A stretch of 64,000 bases of DNA from BD1-7 clade bacterium (lineage in GTDB: Bacteria; Pseudomonadota; Gammaproteobacteria; Pseudomonadales; DT-91), in NCBI GenBank assembly GCA_902705865.1, contig CACSIO010000001.1:691583-755582 (forward strand), written 5' to 3'. Shown here piece by piece: positions 51,748 through 61,986 of this stretch. Below the pieces are notes generated by a model. That model had not been told where the DNA came from and made no database searches. It saw nothing but the letters and a program-made list of their open reading frames with translations. The position numbers and the translations under genes were made by a program. How positions within the stretch are numbered: the stretch's first letter is position 1; each line of letters starts with the position of its first letter.

Positions 51748-52391
51748 CTCCGCCTACGGCGATCCGTTTCGGTCTTTATATTAGAACGACACTGGCATCC
51801 GCTTTGCTGTCGATCGGCTGCGTGGCGGCACATGCTGACACCTGTATCAATGGCACGTGGCTATTAGACTCCAACGCATCAAGCGGGTTATCGCGCAATC
51901 ACTCTCGTGAAGTGGATGCCTTTCAAAAGCGCTCATATGCCACAGGCTCTGATGCCGCCAAAAAGAGCGGTGATGTTGGCGCCAAGATATCCCCTAAAAC
52001 CGGGCTTCCGGGTTTTGTATTCGATCAGTCACCACTCGACGTTGTTGTCGACGATGGCTGGGTCACTTTTTCCAGTCAACTGCAAAACCGGCGTTTCAGC
52101 ACTAATGGTGCAATGCGCCAGGTTTCGCTCAGCAATCTGAATAAAGCCAATTCAGTGATTGCAGGTTGGGACGATCATCACTTGATTGTTGAAACAACCA
52201 CTCCCCATGGCTCCTACATTGATGAGCAGTTTTCCCTGAATCCTGAGGGTGAATTAGTTATCAATTTACAGGTTTCTACAGGTTTGACTAAACCCTTTGC
52301 ATTCATCAAGGTCTATGAGCGTAAAGAACCTCTTGATCCGAAATGCCTAGCGCATTTTCGGGTGAAGCCCTCGGCCGCTGCGCTTAAGTGA
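51702..52391 (+). CDS. Secreted protein of unknown function
   Basis: 229 residues. A hydrophobic segment with VAAHA cleavage site lies unusually far in (about residues 25-45), so the true start may be later or non-ATG. The only ATG is at 51702. The mature part begins DTCINGTWLLDSNASS, contains an NRRFSTNGAMRQVSL strand and ends RVKPSAAALK. I do not recognise the family. It overlaps the DUF1289 gene by 46 bases. Confidence 0.65.
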   Translation: MPGTIQAGTESYLQLTPPTAIRFGLYIRTTLASALLSIGCVAAHADTCINGTWLLDSNASSGLSRNHSREVDAFQKRSYATGSDAAKKSGDVGAKISPKTGLPGFVFDQSPLDVVVDDGWVTFSSQLQNRRFSTNGAMRQVSLSNLNKANSVIAGWDDHHLIVETTTPHGSYIDEQFSLNPEGELVINLQVSTGLTKPFAFIKVYERKEPLDPKCLAHFRVKPSAAALK

Positions 52392-53028
52392 ACTCTAGCA
52401 CTAGCTAGCAGCCGAATTCGCCAATTTACCGATCTTGATGAGGTAATGGTTATTCGCGATAGGGTGTAACAAAAGGTTCGTTGGGTTGTCATGCATCTGA
52501 CACTTTAGCTGATTAAATTTGATCGAATTGTGATCAGTAAATTGACTGGTCATCACTGGATGTACTCGTCTCAAATCGTGTACGCCGTTACTTCGAAATC
52601 GAGCCAGTACGCTGGTTACATCAACGATGCGAAGTTTGTTCGATAGATAAACATTGGGCAGGCGTAATACGATGATTGAACGATACTGTTTAGGTATGCC
52701 CGGATGTAGGAGTTTCTAAGCGCAAACGTTATGTAGGTGTTTAGGTTCTTGGCTCAATGGGTAGAGAAAGCTGAAAGCCCGGCCCAGCAAGGAAATCGTG
52801 AAAACGAAGCTGTGTCGGATCTGCTGATGCAGTGCCGGTATCCGCATGAAGGCGATATCTGGTTGAGGATGACGTAAGTTATTGTGCCTGATAGTGCTGA
52901 CGACTGAGTTGTATTGGATCTCCGTCAGTGCGAATGTGCCGGTTACTTATTGTCGCTCCCTTAGCCTTGGTTACGTCTGATTGAAAGGCCTGTTGAAGCT
53001 GGTTTAATTGCAACCCGAAGGTTAAAGC
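52392..53028. other. Intergenic region upstream of olsF
   Basis: 637 bp with no gene, RNA or clear repeat that I can support. It is moderately rich in short stop-interrupted frames and may be decayed coding sequence. The promoter of olsF must lie here. Confidence 0.4.
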
Positions 53029-54768
53029 ATGATCAGTGTTGATGCGGTTCTGGCAGAGAAACTGCCGCATTTTTCCCGAAAGCACCCTGTTCTCAATCGA
53101 ACGCTCTCTACTATCCTCAAGTATTTTCTACATGAACGCGAATTTCAGGCGTTCGAAGAAAAATACCCGCATCTCGAAGGGTTCGATTTTGTCGAACAGG
53201 TGCTTGAGTACTTCGATTTTGATTATCGCGTATTTGATCGAGAAGTCGCACGTATTCCTGATACCGGGCGCGTTGTGATAGTCGCCAATCACCCGATTGG
53301 CAGCCTCGATGGCTTGGCTCTTCTGAAGATGATCAAAGATGTGCGCCCTGACGTCAAAGTTATCGCTAATGAGCTGTTGTATGCAATTGAACCGCTACGT
53401 TCTCTGTTGTTGCCTGTCGATAACATGTCGAATAAGACCCGCAAGGAATCCATCAAGGACATCCGAAAATACCTAGAATCCGACGGCGCGGTAATTATAT
53501 TCCCAGCGGGAGAGGTATCTCGGTTCGGGCCATCAGGTATCAAAGATGGCCGCTGGGATAAGGGCTTTCTGCGATTTGCTCAAGCCACCAACGCCCCGAT
53601 TCTGCCGTTGTTTGTTAACGGGCGTAATTCACTGTTTTTCTATGCCTTGTCGTTCTTGTCAAAGCCAGCAAGTGGCATTTGGCTGGTACGAGAAATGTTT
53701 AAGCAGGCAAACCAGCATGTCGATGTGAGGGTAGGACATGCAATCTATCCGGATCAGTATCAAAACTTGGATCTTAAAATCGATGCCAAGGTAAAACTGT
53801 TCAAAAAATACGTGTATAAGCTCGGTAAGGGAAAGCACCTACTGGGTTTTGTGCCTGACTACGAAACGGTGGCGCACCCGGAAGATCGTTTGTTATTGAA
53901 GCGTGAAATTCGTCAATGTGAGTTGCTTGGCGAAACCTCTGACGGTAAGAAAATTTACCTCTATAACTACGCCACTAATTCGGTGGTTATGCGTGAAATT
54001 GGTCGATTACGTGAATTGACCTTCCGCGCAGTAAAAGAAGGCAGTGGTAAGCGTCGAGATGTGGATTACTACGACCATTACTATGATCACATCGTCTTGT
54101 GGGATGATACTGATCTTGAAATCGTCGGCGCATACCGCTTAGTTCAATCCGCGAAAGCTCTCGCTCACGAGATGCCTGAAGACAAAAAATCATTGTCGAA
54201 ACTCTACACTCAAACGCTATTCGATTTTAATCCGGCAATGGATCAGTGTCTGGAAAATGGTTTAGAACTGGGGCGTAGTTTTATTCAGCCACGATACTGG
54301 GGGCGTCGTTCGCTCGATTACCTTTGGTACGGTATTGGTGCGTACCTGAAAAAGTACCCGCACATCGATACCATGTTTGGCCCGGTTAGTATCAGTGCTG
54401 CATATCCCGATGCTGCAAAAGATGTGTTGGTGTATTTCTATACTCGCTTTTTTGCTTGTGAGAGTGCGTTGGTTTCTGCCCCCAATGAGTATCAAATTTC
54501 GGACAAAGAACGTGCACGTCTGGATGCTGCATTTGACGGCCTGAATGATTACAAAGCACGTTTTGCCAAATTGCGTGAGTTGATGGGCGAGTTAGGTGAA
54601 TCGGTGCCGACACTCTATAAGCAATACACTGAGCTTTGCCATGAGGGCGGAACGGAGTTTTCTGGCTTCAATGTTGATCACCAGTTTTCTGATTGCATCG
54701 ACGGCTTTATCGTTGTTCATGTGGATAAGGTGAAAGAATCTAAACGCCAACGCTACATTGGTGACTAA
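53029..54768 (+). CDS. olsF: Bifunctional ornithine-lipid acyltransferase (OlsF-like)
   Basis: 579 residues, two acyltransferase modules. The N-terminal PlsC-like module shows VANHPIGSLDG (His88, Asp94) and FPAGEVSRFG (158-167), corresponding to O-acylation. The C-terminal module (from about 290) resembles OlsB-type N-acyltransferases, with LREL(T)FRAVKEGSG, YDHIVLWDDTDLEIVGAYRL and ELGRSFIQPRYWGRRSLDYLW. OlsF enzymes convert ornithine to ornithine lipid, a phosphorus-free membrane lipid. Identification is by domain order and motif; the amino-acid acceptor is not proven. Confidence 0.85.
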   Translation: MISVDAVLAEKLPHFSRKHPVLNRTLSTILKYFLHEREFQAFEEKYPHLEGFDFVEQVLEYFDFDYRVFDREVARIPDTGRVVIVANHPIGSLDGLALLKMIKDVRPDVKVIANELLYAIEPLRSLLLPVDNMSNKTRKESIKDIRKYLESDGAVIIFPAGEVSRFGPSGIKDGRWDKGFLRFAQATNAPILPLFVNGRNSLFFYALSFLSKPASGIWLVREMFKQANQHVDVRVGHAIYPDQYQNLDLKIDAKVKLFKKYVYKLGKGKHLLGFVPDYETVAHPEDRLLLKREIRQCELLGETSDGKKIYLYNYATNSVVMREIGRLRELTFRAVKEGSGKRRDVDYYDHYYDHIVLWDDTDLEIVGAYRLVQSAKALAHEMPEDKKSLSKLYTQTLFDFNPAMDQCLENGLELGRSFIQPRYWGRRSLDYLWYGIGAYLKKYPHIDTMFGPVSISAAYPDAAKDVLVYFYTRFFACESALVSAPNEYQISDKERARLDAAFDGLNDYKARFAKLRELMGELGESVPTLYKQYTELCHEGGTEFSGFNVDHQFSDCIDGFIVVHVDKVKESKRQRYIGD

Positions 54769-54935
54769 TTTCATCGACGCTTATTTCAAGCGTCGATTCT
54801 TCGATTTGATGGTTGGCGCAGTGGTTGATGGTGTTTGTCAGGCTGCTCGACATCGTTTTCGCATCTGTTCTATTGGCCAAGATTACTGCCGGTGTAAGTT
54901 GCGGTTAATTTTATCTCGCGTTGGGGAATTCATCT

Positions 54936-55958
54936 GTGTATGGAGATAAAGAAGCCGCTGAAACACTTGAGCAGCTCAAGGTTCTCAGTGGTACCAAAAC
55001 GGATTATGTTAATCACCGTGTGTTGACAACGCGTGAGCATCAGGGTGAATCCTACGATGTTCATGCGTTTTCCATTGGTACTGATAAACCCGATGTGCCT
55101 GTCATTTTTTTCATCGGCGGCATACATGGTATTGAGCGTATTGGTGCGCAGGTTGTTCAGGCATTTCTGAATCACATGTTGCAGCGACTCAGCTGGGATT
55201 CAAGCGTTCTCCATATTCTCGATAATCTGCGTTTGTGGTTTGTTCCGGTTGCTAATCCAGTCGGCTTTCGTTTCAACATGCGCAGCAATGGGCGTGGTGT
55301 CGATTTGATGCGCAATGCACCTCATGATGCCACCGGTAAGGTGAGCTTTCTGGTAGGCGGGCAACGATTGACGAGAGGCCTCCCTTGGTATCGTGGAACA
55401 CCGGGTGAAATGGAACCAGAATCTGAAGCGCTGACCAGCTTGGTGCTCGAGGAAGTCGACCGTGCGCCTCTGACGATGGTTTTAGATGTTCATTCCGGTT
55501 TTGGGGCTGTAGACCGGTTGTGGTTTCCGATGGCTTCAACGACGGACCCTGTTCCTCACCTTCCCGAGTTTTTTGAGCTTAATCAACTGCTGCAGCGCAA
55601 TAATCCGCATCATAACTATGTATTTGAGCCGCAGTCTCGACACTATGTCACTCATGGAGATTTGTGGGATTACACCTATCAACGTGCATATGAACACGAA
55701 AGGCTGCTATTACCTTTAACGCTGGAGATGGGCTCATGGCGCTGGCTGCGTAAAAACCCTTGGCAGTTGGGCCCAACGGGTTTGTTTAATCCCGTTAAGC
55801 CTCATCGAATTCAACGGGTGCTTCGCCATCATTTGAGTTTGTTAGAGTTTTTAATTCGGGCAGGTTTTTCGTGGGAGAACTGGCTGCCGGCCAATGAACG
55901 GCAAAGGCAAGCGTTATACCGAGATGGACTGGCGATGTGGTATCAAGATGAGTCGTAA
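54936..55958 (+). CDS. M14-family zinc carboxypeptidase-like protein
   Basis: About 340 residues. Zinc ligands are in GGIHGIER (HxxE) and a downstream LDVHSGFG His. The substrate motif NGRGVDLMRN and a final catalytic Glu in LEMGSW are present. The family includes peptidoglycan- and aspartoacylase-like M14 enzymes. The frame opens with TTG at 54921; a GTG at 54936, eight bases after GGGGA, is preferred. It overlaps the alpha/beta hydrolase gene by 11 bases. Confidence 0.8.
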   Translation: MYGDKEAAETLEQLKVLSGTKTDYVNHRVLTTREHQGESYDVHAFSIGTDKPDVPVIFFIGGIHGIERIGAQVVQAFLNHMLQRLSWDSSVLHILDNLRLWFVPVANPVGFRFNMRSNGRGVDLMRNAPHDATGKVSFLVGGQRLTRGLPWYRGTPGEMEPESEALTSLVLEEVDRAPLTMVLDVHSGFGAVDRLWFPMASTTDPVPHLPEFFELNQLLQRNNPHHNYVFEPQSRHYVTHGDLWDYTYQRAYEHERLLLPLTLEMGSWRWLRKNPWQLGPTGLFNPVKPHRIQRVLRHHLSLLEFLIRAGFSWENWLPANERQRQALYRDGLAMWYQDES

Positions 55959-56727
55959 TATTGTGCTTTTGCGTGGACTTGCTCGTGGCAGTCGTCATTG
56001 GGGAGAATTTGCCCATCACCTTCAGGAACAACTCCCTGGGGATCGGGTTGTTTGTGTCGACTTGGCGGGCAATGGCCGGCGGCACCAGGAGCGAAGCCCG
56101 CTGACCGCAGATGATGCAGTCAGCGATCTACGCGAGCAATTGCGTGAGCAGGGGCTACAGCCGCCTTACCATGTTATTGCCCTGTCGTTGGGTGGCATGC
56201 TGACATTAAACTGGCTGGTGCACGATGATTCGGCGATTGCTGATGAGGTAGCATCGGCGGTGGTGATTAATACCAGCCACGGTAAGTACAACCCTGTATA
56301 CCATCGAATGCGGCCGGTGGCATTGCAACGGTTGCTGATGGCTCTGTGGCTGCCGGTTTCGATGCGTGAGTCGATAGTTTATCAGTTGACTGTAAACACT
56401 CGCGGGCACCGTAAACGTCGCACAACGATTCGTGAGTGGATTGCGATTCAGCGTCAAAATCCGGTGTCGGTTCAGAACTTCTACCGGCAGATTAAATTGG
56501 CGGGTAGTTTTTCCAAACCGTTAAAGATTGAGCCTCGCCGCTGCCTTTTATTGGCGTCTACGCAAGACCGACTTGTAAACCCGAAGTGCAGTCAGAAGTT
56601 GGCAAACCGTTTTGGATTATCTGTCGGGTATCACAGTAAAGCAGGTCATGATATGACGTTTGACGACCCTGATTGGGTGGCTAAGCGCGCACTCCAGCAC
56701 TTTTTTGGCGATGCTGCTGGGGAATAA
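55948..56727 (+). CDS. Alpha/beta hydrolase
   Basis: 259 residues from ATG 55948. NIVLLRGLARGSRHWGEF, the nucleophile elbow ALSLGGML and the terminal GHDMTFDDP His fit the alpha/beta hydrolase fold. The acid residue lies near STQDRLVN. Its substrate is unknown. Overlap with the M14 gene suggests linked action. A frame from 55894 lies inside the M14 gene. Confidence 0.86.
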   Translation: MSRNIVLLRGLARGSRHWGEFAHHLQEQLPGDRVVCVDLAGNGRRHQERSPLTADDAVSDLREQLREQGLQPPYHVIALSLGGMLTLNWLVHDDSAIADEVASAVVINTSHGKYNPVYHRMRPVALQRLLMALWLPVSMRESIVYQLTVNTRGHRKRRTTIREWIAIQRQNPVSVQNFYRQIKLAGSFSKPLKIEPRRCLLLASTQDRLVNPKCSQKLANRFGLSVGYHSKAGHDMTFDDPDWVAKRALQHFFGDAAGE

Positions 56728-56909
56728 GGCTTTGTATGTAATGGCGGCGCTGCTATTACCCAGCACGATGCCGGGATTGAGGCTGCCTTGTGGCGGTTTT
56801 TGAAGTGGAGCCAGAACCTTACGAGAGCATATGTGCGTGAGCAACAGCCACTAAGACTCCTGAGGTCGGAAGCAAAGTGGCGTTACGGCAAGCTGTTAGG
56901 TCGATCTGA

Positions 56910-57458
56910 TTATTTTACGACAGGTACGATTTCCTGATCTTCAATGTCGACCAGGAATTTTTCCTTGCCGTTTTCAGTGATCAGCTCAATCGAATAGTAA
57001 TCCACATTTTTCTTCGCTTGAATTTCACCGTCAATGACAAAACCGTGGTATTTATCGAGAACCATGCTGATGGCTTTATCGAGCGGGAATTTTACTTTAA
57101 CCGCCTTATCAATAACGGCTTTGTGGTAGCTTTTCTCGAACCAGGTATTTGACGCATATTCGCGTGCAGACTGAATTTGGCCGGTAGAGAGGTTTACATA
57201 AGCCGTATGTTTCTTGTTGTTGTCCGGGTTGATCGTGCGGATCTCATAAACCAAACCAACGTCCTGCATTTCAAGGTCATATTCATAAATAAGACCGGGA
57301 AATGCCTTGTTAACGAGTTCAAATGCCTTGGCCGGCGTCGTTCCTGATTTTTTTATCACGAGCTGAGCGATCGCGGCGTTCTCATAATCCGCTAACGTGA
57401 CGGCTGAGAAGAAGACCAACAGGGTTGATATGAGCGTTTTTCTGATAATGTTTTGCAT
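56910..57458 (-). CDS. PepSY-domain exported protein
   Basis: 182 residues, signal peptide ending VTLADY. Two PepSY-like repeats follow: ELVNKAFPGLIYEYDLEM... with TAYVNLSTGQI, and DKAISMVLDKYHGFVIDGEI... with KFLVDIEDQEIV. PepSY domains may inhibit periplasmic proteases or bind metals. AAGGA precedes the ATG. Monocistronic. Confidence 0.85.
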   Translation of the reverse strand: MQNIIRKTLISTLLVFFSAVTLADYENAAIAQLVIKKSGTTPAKAFELVNKAFPGLIYEYDLEMQDVGLVYEIRTINPDNNKKHTAYVNLSTGQIQSAREYASNTWFEKSYHKAVIDKAVKVKFPLDKAISMVLDKYHGFVIDGEIQAKKNVDYYSIELITENGKEKFLVDIEDQEIVPVVK

Positions 57459-57727
57459 GGCAATTCCTTATCCGTGGTGTTTTGAGGAAAGAATAGCAAA
57501 GAAACCACGAATTGAAGGTTAGAGGTGGCCTCTGAGAAGCGGTTCACTTCGCTCATGCGATTGATGCTGATTATCGATATCTTAAGGATTAACGGTGGCG
57601 ATGGGTTAGTAAGCGTTACCCGGTGCGATGGGCCCTACGGTGTGTTGGCGATAAATAAATTGTCATTTGCTGAAAATGACAAGTCGCTTCAAAATAGTCG
57701 CCTGATAAATTTAAGAGGTCTCTATCG

Positions 57728-58114
57728 ATGACGACGCCATTAATTGTATTACTTATTCTGTGCATCCTGCCGCTGTCGTGTGGCTGGATCAGCGGATATT
57801 TTCGCCACAAACAGCTTGGAGAAGTGGATAACAAGCACCCTCGCGGTCAGAATGCTCAGCTAACCGGTACTGGCGCGCGTGCTTGTAGCGCTCAGAACAA
57901 CAGCTGGGAAGCACTGGCACTTTATACCGCTGCTCTTTTTGCGTTGTACTCTACGCAAGTACCTGTGGCGGACTATGCACTTTGGTGTTGGGTATATCTG
58001 GGTTTGCGTGTCGCTTACACCGGATTGTACTTGGCAAATCTGGATGTTTTGCGATCGATTGTATGGCTGGGTTCATACGCGATTCTGATGTACTTTTTTG
58101 CGATGGCGCTGTGA
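57728..58114 (+). CDS. MAPEG family membrane protein
   Basis: 128 residues with four hydrophobic helices. NKHPRGQNAQLTGTGARACSAQNNSWEAL is the conserved cytosolic loop of bacterial MAPEG proteins. Possible glutathione-linked role; not established here. AAGAGGTC precedes the ATG. A terminator follows 50 bp after the stop. Confidence 0.88.
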   Translation: MTTPLIVLLILCILPLSCGWISGYFRHKQLGEVDNKHPRGQNAQLTGTGARACSAQNNSWEALALYTAALFALYSTQVPVADYALWCWVYLGLRVAYTGLYLANLDVLRSIVWLGSYAILMYFFAMAL

Positions 58115-58165
58115 TTCTGGCGGCCCATCGAAAATTAATTTTGAGCTAAGTGATTGATAAATATC

Positions 58166-58193
58166 AAAGGCCGTAAAATTACGGCCTTTTTTT
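58166..58193 (+). terminator. Terminator between MAPEG and clpB
   Basis: AAAGGCCGTAA and TTACGGCCTTT form a stem with a short AA loop, followed by TTTTTTT. It separates clpB from upstream transcription. Confidence 0.92.
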
Positions 58194-58194
58194 A

Positions 58195-58223
58195 TTTGAA
58201 AATATTCAAGAACACCCCCATCT
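58195..58223 (+). promoter_or_regulatory. Sigma-32 (RpoH) heat-shock promoter of clpB
   Basis: TTTGAA (58195-58200) and CCCCATCT (58216-58223) are separated by 15 bases, close to the RpoH consensus CTTGAA-N13-17-CCCCATNT. The predicted start lies about 28 bases before the clpB ATG. Confidence 0.85.
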
Positions 58224-58257
58224 AAAGAGTATCGCAAGATAAATTGGACCGATACTC

Positions 58258-60849
58258 ATGCAATACGATCGTTTGACCAAAACGCTGCAACAGGCATTGG
58301 CTACCGCACAATCTCAAGCCATGTCTGCTCATAACCCATCGATAGAAGCTGAACACTTTTTTCAGGCGCTGCTGGATGACAATACTGGCTACCTGATCAA
58401 TATTCTTAATCGTGCCCAGGGTGATTTGCCCGAGCTTAAGGGTGCCGTCAAAAAGGTGATTGATAATCTGCCTACTCTGGGTGACGCATCTGCCGGGGCT
58501 GAAGTTCGAGCATCGGGCGAGTTAATGCGACTGCTGACAGAAGCCGATAAATTAGCGACTAAAAAGCAAGATCAGTATGTTGCTGTCGAAGTATTTTTGT
58601 TGGCGATTTATGAAACGTCTATCGGGCTGAAGAAACTGCTCGAGTCTGCTGGGTACAAAAAGCCTGAAATAGAAACCATTGTTGAAGATATTCGAGGAGG
58701 TGAAAGCGTGTCCGAGCAGAATAGTGAAGAGAATCGCCAAGCGCTGGATAAGTATACCATTGACCTGACTGAGCGCGCTGAACAAGGCAAGCTCGACCCG
58801 GTTATTGGTCGCGATGATGAAATTCGCCGAACGATCCAAGTATTACAGCGGCGGACCAAAAACAATCCGGTGATTATCGGTGAGCCCGGCGTGGGTAAAA
58901 CGGCGATTGTCGAAGGGCTTGCTCAGCGTATCATCAACGGAGAAGTGCCAGAAGGGTTGAAGAGTAAACGTCTGTTGTCACTAGATCTTGCCGGTTTGAT
59001 TGCTGGGGCCAAGTTTCGTGGTGAGTTTGAAGAGCGTTTGAAGGCTTTACTGAAAGATTTGTCGAAACAAGAGGGGCAGATCATTCTGTTTATCGATGAA
59101 ATTCATACCATGGTTGGCGCGGGTAAAGCTGATGGTGCGATGGATGCTGGTAACATGCTGAAGCCGGCGTTAGCGCGCGGTGAGTTGCATTGTGTGGGCG
59201 CCACAACATTGAACGAGTACCGTGAATTTATTGAAAAAGATGCCGCGCTTGAGCGTCGTTTCCAAAAAGTATTGGTCGACGAGCCAAGTGAAGAAGATAC
59301 CATCGCCATTCTCCGCGGGCTTAAGGAGCGGTACGAAGTTCACCACGGTGTTGATATTTCTGATGCGGCGATTATTGCTGCTACCAAATTGTCGATGCGT
59401 TATATCACTGACCGCAACCTGCCGGATAAGGCGATCGATCTTATCGATGAGGCGGCAAGCCGCATTCGTATGGAGATCGATTCCAAGCCAGAGGCACTCG
59501 ACAAACTTGAGCGGCGTTTGATTCAGTTAAAAATTCAGCGTGAAGCGGTGAAAAAAGACAAAGATGAATCTTCCAAAGCCCAGCTCGATCAACTGAAGGA
59601 GGATATCGCCGAAGCAGAGAAGGCCTATGCAGATTTAGAAGAGGTCTGGAAGGCAGAAAAATCCGCGTTGCAGGGGTCTCAGCAAATCAAAGCTGAGCTT
59701 GAGCAAGCTCGGATGGATTTGGAATTGGCGAGTCGTGAGTCGAATCTGAGCAAGATGTCTGAGCTGCAATACGGTGTTATTCCCAATTTGGAAAAACAGT
59801 TAGAGGAAGCCTCCAAAGCCGAAGCCTCGGGTGAAAAAGAGACCAACAAATTACTGCGTAATCGTGTAACCGACGAAGAAATCGCAGAGATTGTCTCCAA
59901 GTGGACGGGCATCCCCGTCACTAAGATGATGGAAGGTGATCGCGATAAGTTGCTGCGTATGGAAGATATGTTGCACAAATCGGTGATCGGTCAGGGTGAG
60001 GCGGTTAAAGCGGTATCCAGTGCCGTTCGCCGCTCACGGGCGGGGTTATCTGATCCGAACCGGCCCAATGGTTCATTCCTGTTTCTGGGTCCAACCGGTG
60101 TGGGTAAAACGGAACTGTGTAAAAGTCTCTCCGAGTTTCTATTCGACACCAGTGAAGCGATGGTTCGCATTGATATGTCCGAGTATATGGAAAAGCATGC
60201 GGTCTCTCGCCTGATTGGTGCGCCACCGGGGTATGTGGGCTATGAAGAAGGTGGTTATTTGACGGAGGCCGTGCGTCGACGTCCATACTCGTTGATTCTT
60301 TTGGATGAAGTTGAGAAGGCGCATCCGGATGTGTTTAACATTCTTTTGCAGGTATTGGATGAAGGCCGGCTTACGGATTCGCAAGGGCGTACTGTCGATT
60401 TCAAAAATACGGTTATTGTTATGACCTCGAACTTGGGCTCTGACATGATTCAATCATTAACAGGGACCGCCAGCAGTGACGAAATTAAAGATGCCGTGAT
60501 GGAGGTTGTCGGCAAAAATTTCCGACCAGAGTTATTGAACCGATTGGATGATGTCGTCTACTTCCATCCGTTGGGTAAAGAGCATATTCGTGATATTGCC
60601 AGCATTCAGCTGCGCCATTTGCAAAAACGTTTGGCAGATAGAGAGCTGTCTCTTGAGGTCAGTGACGATGCGATGCATGTCATCATTGAGCAGGGCTACG
60701 ATCCGGTTTATGGTGCTCGCCCACTGAAGCGTGCAGTTCAGCGGTTGATTGAAGATCCTCTCGCAACAGAAATACTCAGCGGCGAGTTCAAATCCGGCGA
60801 TACCGTGCATATTGGTTGTGAGGATGAAAAACTGATATTCACGCGTTAA
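58258..60849 (+). CDS. clpB: ATP-dependent disaggregase ClpB
   Basis: 863 residues, usual ClpB length. An N-domain comes first, then AAA1 Walker [10 protein letters not shown] and Walker B ILFIDEIH. The long coiled-coil middle domain runs about 400-530 ([23 protein letters not shown]). AAA2 has GPTGVGKTE and the pore loop GYVGYEEGG. The middle-domain length and the absence of a ClpV N-domain make it the heat-shock disaggregase, not the T6SS ClpV, although both are Clp ATPases. Confidence 0.97.
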   Translation: MQYDRLTKTLQQALATAQSQAMSAHNPSIEAEHFFQALLDDNTGYLINILNRAQGDLPELKGAVKKVIDNLPTLGDASAGAEVRASGELMRLLTEADKLATKKQDQYVAVEVFLLAIYETSIGLKKLLESAGYKKPEIETIVEDIRGGESVSEQNSEENRQALDKYTIDLTERAEQGKLDPVIGRDDEIRRTIQVLQRRTKNNPVIIGEPGVGKTAIVEGLAQRIINGEVPEGLKSKRLLSLDLAGLIAGAKFRGEFEERLKALLKDLSKQEGQIILFIDEIHTMVGAGKADGAMDAGNMLKPALARGELHCVGATTLNEYREFIEKDAALERRFQKVLVDEPSEEDTIAILRGLKERYEVHHGVDISDAAIIAATKLSMRYITDRNLPDKAIDLIDEAASRIRMEIDSKPEALDKLERRLIQLKIQREAVKKDKDESSKAQLDQLKEDIAEAEKAYADLEEVWKAEKSALQGSQQIKAELEQARMDLELASRESNLSKMSELQYGVIPNLEKQLEEASKAEASGEKETNKLLRNRVTDEEIAEIVSKWTGIPVTKMMEGDRDKLLRMEDMLHKSVIGQGEAVKAVSSAVRRSRAGLSDPNRPNGSFLFLGPTGVGKTELCKSLSEFLFDTSEAMVRIDMSEYMEKHAVSRLIGAPPGYVGYEEGGYLTEAVRRRPYSLILLDEVEKAHPDVFNILLQVLDEGRLTDSQGRTVDFKNTVIVMTSNLGSDMIQSLTGTASSDEIKDAVMEVVGKNFRPELLNRLDDVVYFHPLGKEHIRDIASIQLRHLQKRLADRELSLEVSDDAMHVIIEQGYDPVYGARPLKRAVQRLIEDPLATEILSGEFKSGDTVHIGCEDEKLIFTR

Positions 60850-60870
60850 CTGCGTTTGGCATAATAAACA

Positions 60871-60902
60871 GGCACGGCGGCATAGCGCCGTGTCATTTTT
60901 TA
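60871..60902 (+). terminator. Terminator after clpB
   Basis: CACGGCG and CGCCGTG pair with a 6-base loop, followed by TC and then TTTTTT-rich sequence. It lies about 20 bases after the clpB stop codon. Confidence 0.82.
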
Positions 60903-60980
60903 ATAACCTTGCGGTCTAACATTTTCGCTTTTATTCCTTTATCATTTTTGCTTCGGAGAATTTAAAGAAAGGAAGCTTCA

Positions 60981-61841
60981 ATGATATCCCCTCTAAAGCA
61001 GGTTTTTTCTGCCGCCGTTTTATCTTTTTTCATTGCTGGATGTATTCCGGAAACAACAACGCCAACACCTCCGCCTCGTGATACTGCGTTACCGCCGCTG
61101 ACAGATAATGGATCTATTGAGGGTGTTTGGCGTCTCAGTGGTGAGATTGAGTCAACTGTTTTTAAGCCTGGCCAAGGTCAAGGTGTGGCAGTTTTTAGCT
61201 ACGAAGAAGTCGTTCGTATTACAGGAACTCAGACCTCGACTATACAATTTTATCAATGTGGTGAGATTGAACCGCGTCAGTTTGATTGGCTTGAATCAGA
61301 TGGACATCGCTGGCGAGGAGGGGCTGGTACTGTAAATACTTTTGATGAAATTAGTTTCGACAATGGTGGTAATCTCGCTATTACCTTGATTCGAAGCAAC
61401 TCTGTTGGTGTAAATACGCTGCAGGCTGTAAAAATTTCGCACACACAAAGTTTTGATACTGGCGATGTGTTTGTACAAACGGCAGATGGATTTTCTGAAG
61501 GAACATTAAGCACGGGCAACTTCGACATTAGTTGCTACACAGCTCACTATGACGGTTCAGAAACTTTCAATGACGTAGAGACAGCCTTGGAGTCAGGGTT
61601 GATTGTCAATGCTGTCCAGGCAGGTGTTGATGCTTTCAAAGTTGATGTCGGTTTTGATCTGATAGACAGCGTTATGCTGTCGCGTTGGCTAGATGGCGAA
61701 GAGGATTATTTTTTCGAAAAATTACTTGAAAGTGATAATTTGAGTTCAACCATTCAATGGACGGATACCGGCGTTAATGGACAGCTGACCAGCAGTGATG
61801 CAGATGCCACGTTAGATATGACTATATCGCTTGAGTACTGA
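60981..61841 (+). CDS. Lipoprotein of unknown function
   Basis: 286 residues. Lipobox IAGC (Cys21) follows a good signal. Thr/Pro-rich spacer (ETTTPTPPPRD), then a beta-rich region beginning IEGVWRLSGEIE with acidic residues, and ending in an LDMTISLEY strand. No recognised domain. AAAGGAAG precedes the ATG. Codon use looks AT-richer than its neighbours, which may hint at transfer. Confidence 0.7.
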   Translation: MISPLKQVFSAAVLSFFIAGCIPETTTPTPPPRDTALPPLTDNGSIEGVWRLSGEIESTVFKPGQGQGVAVFSYEEVVRITGTQTSTIQFYQCGEIEPRQFDWLESDGHRWRGGAGTVNTFDEISFDNGGNLAITLIRSNSVGVNTLQAVKISHTQSFDTGDVFVQTADGFSEGTLSTGNFDISCYTAHYDGSETFNDVETALESGLIVNAVQAGVDAFKVDVGFDLIDSVMLSRWLDGEEDYFFEKLLESDNLSSTIQWTDTGVNGQLTSSDADATLDMTISLEY

Positions 61842-61986
61842 TTACCTGTATCGGTAGTTGATCCTTAGGGAGGCTCTGAATAATTCTCGGCGCAATTTAG
61901 CTGCTTTAAAAGCAGTTATTGCTCGCGATATTGTCCTCGGTCTCCTTCGTTAACACAGACTGCCCAGTTGTATTCCGGGCCACACA

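Noticed and set aside
52741..52870. tRNA-like stretch GGCTCAATGGGTAGAG
   Set aside because: It resembles a D arm, but no matching acceptor, anticodon or T arm follows.
58258..60849. ClpB as the missing T6SS ClpV
   Set aside because: It has the ClpB middle domain, its own sigma-32 promoter and terminators, and lies over 30 kb from the T6SS genes.
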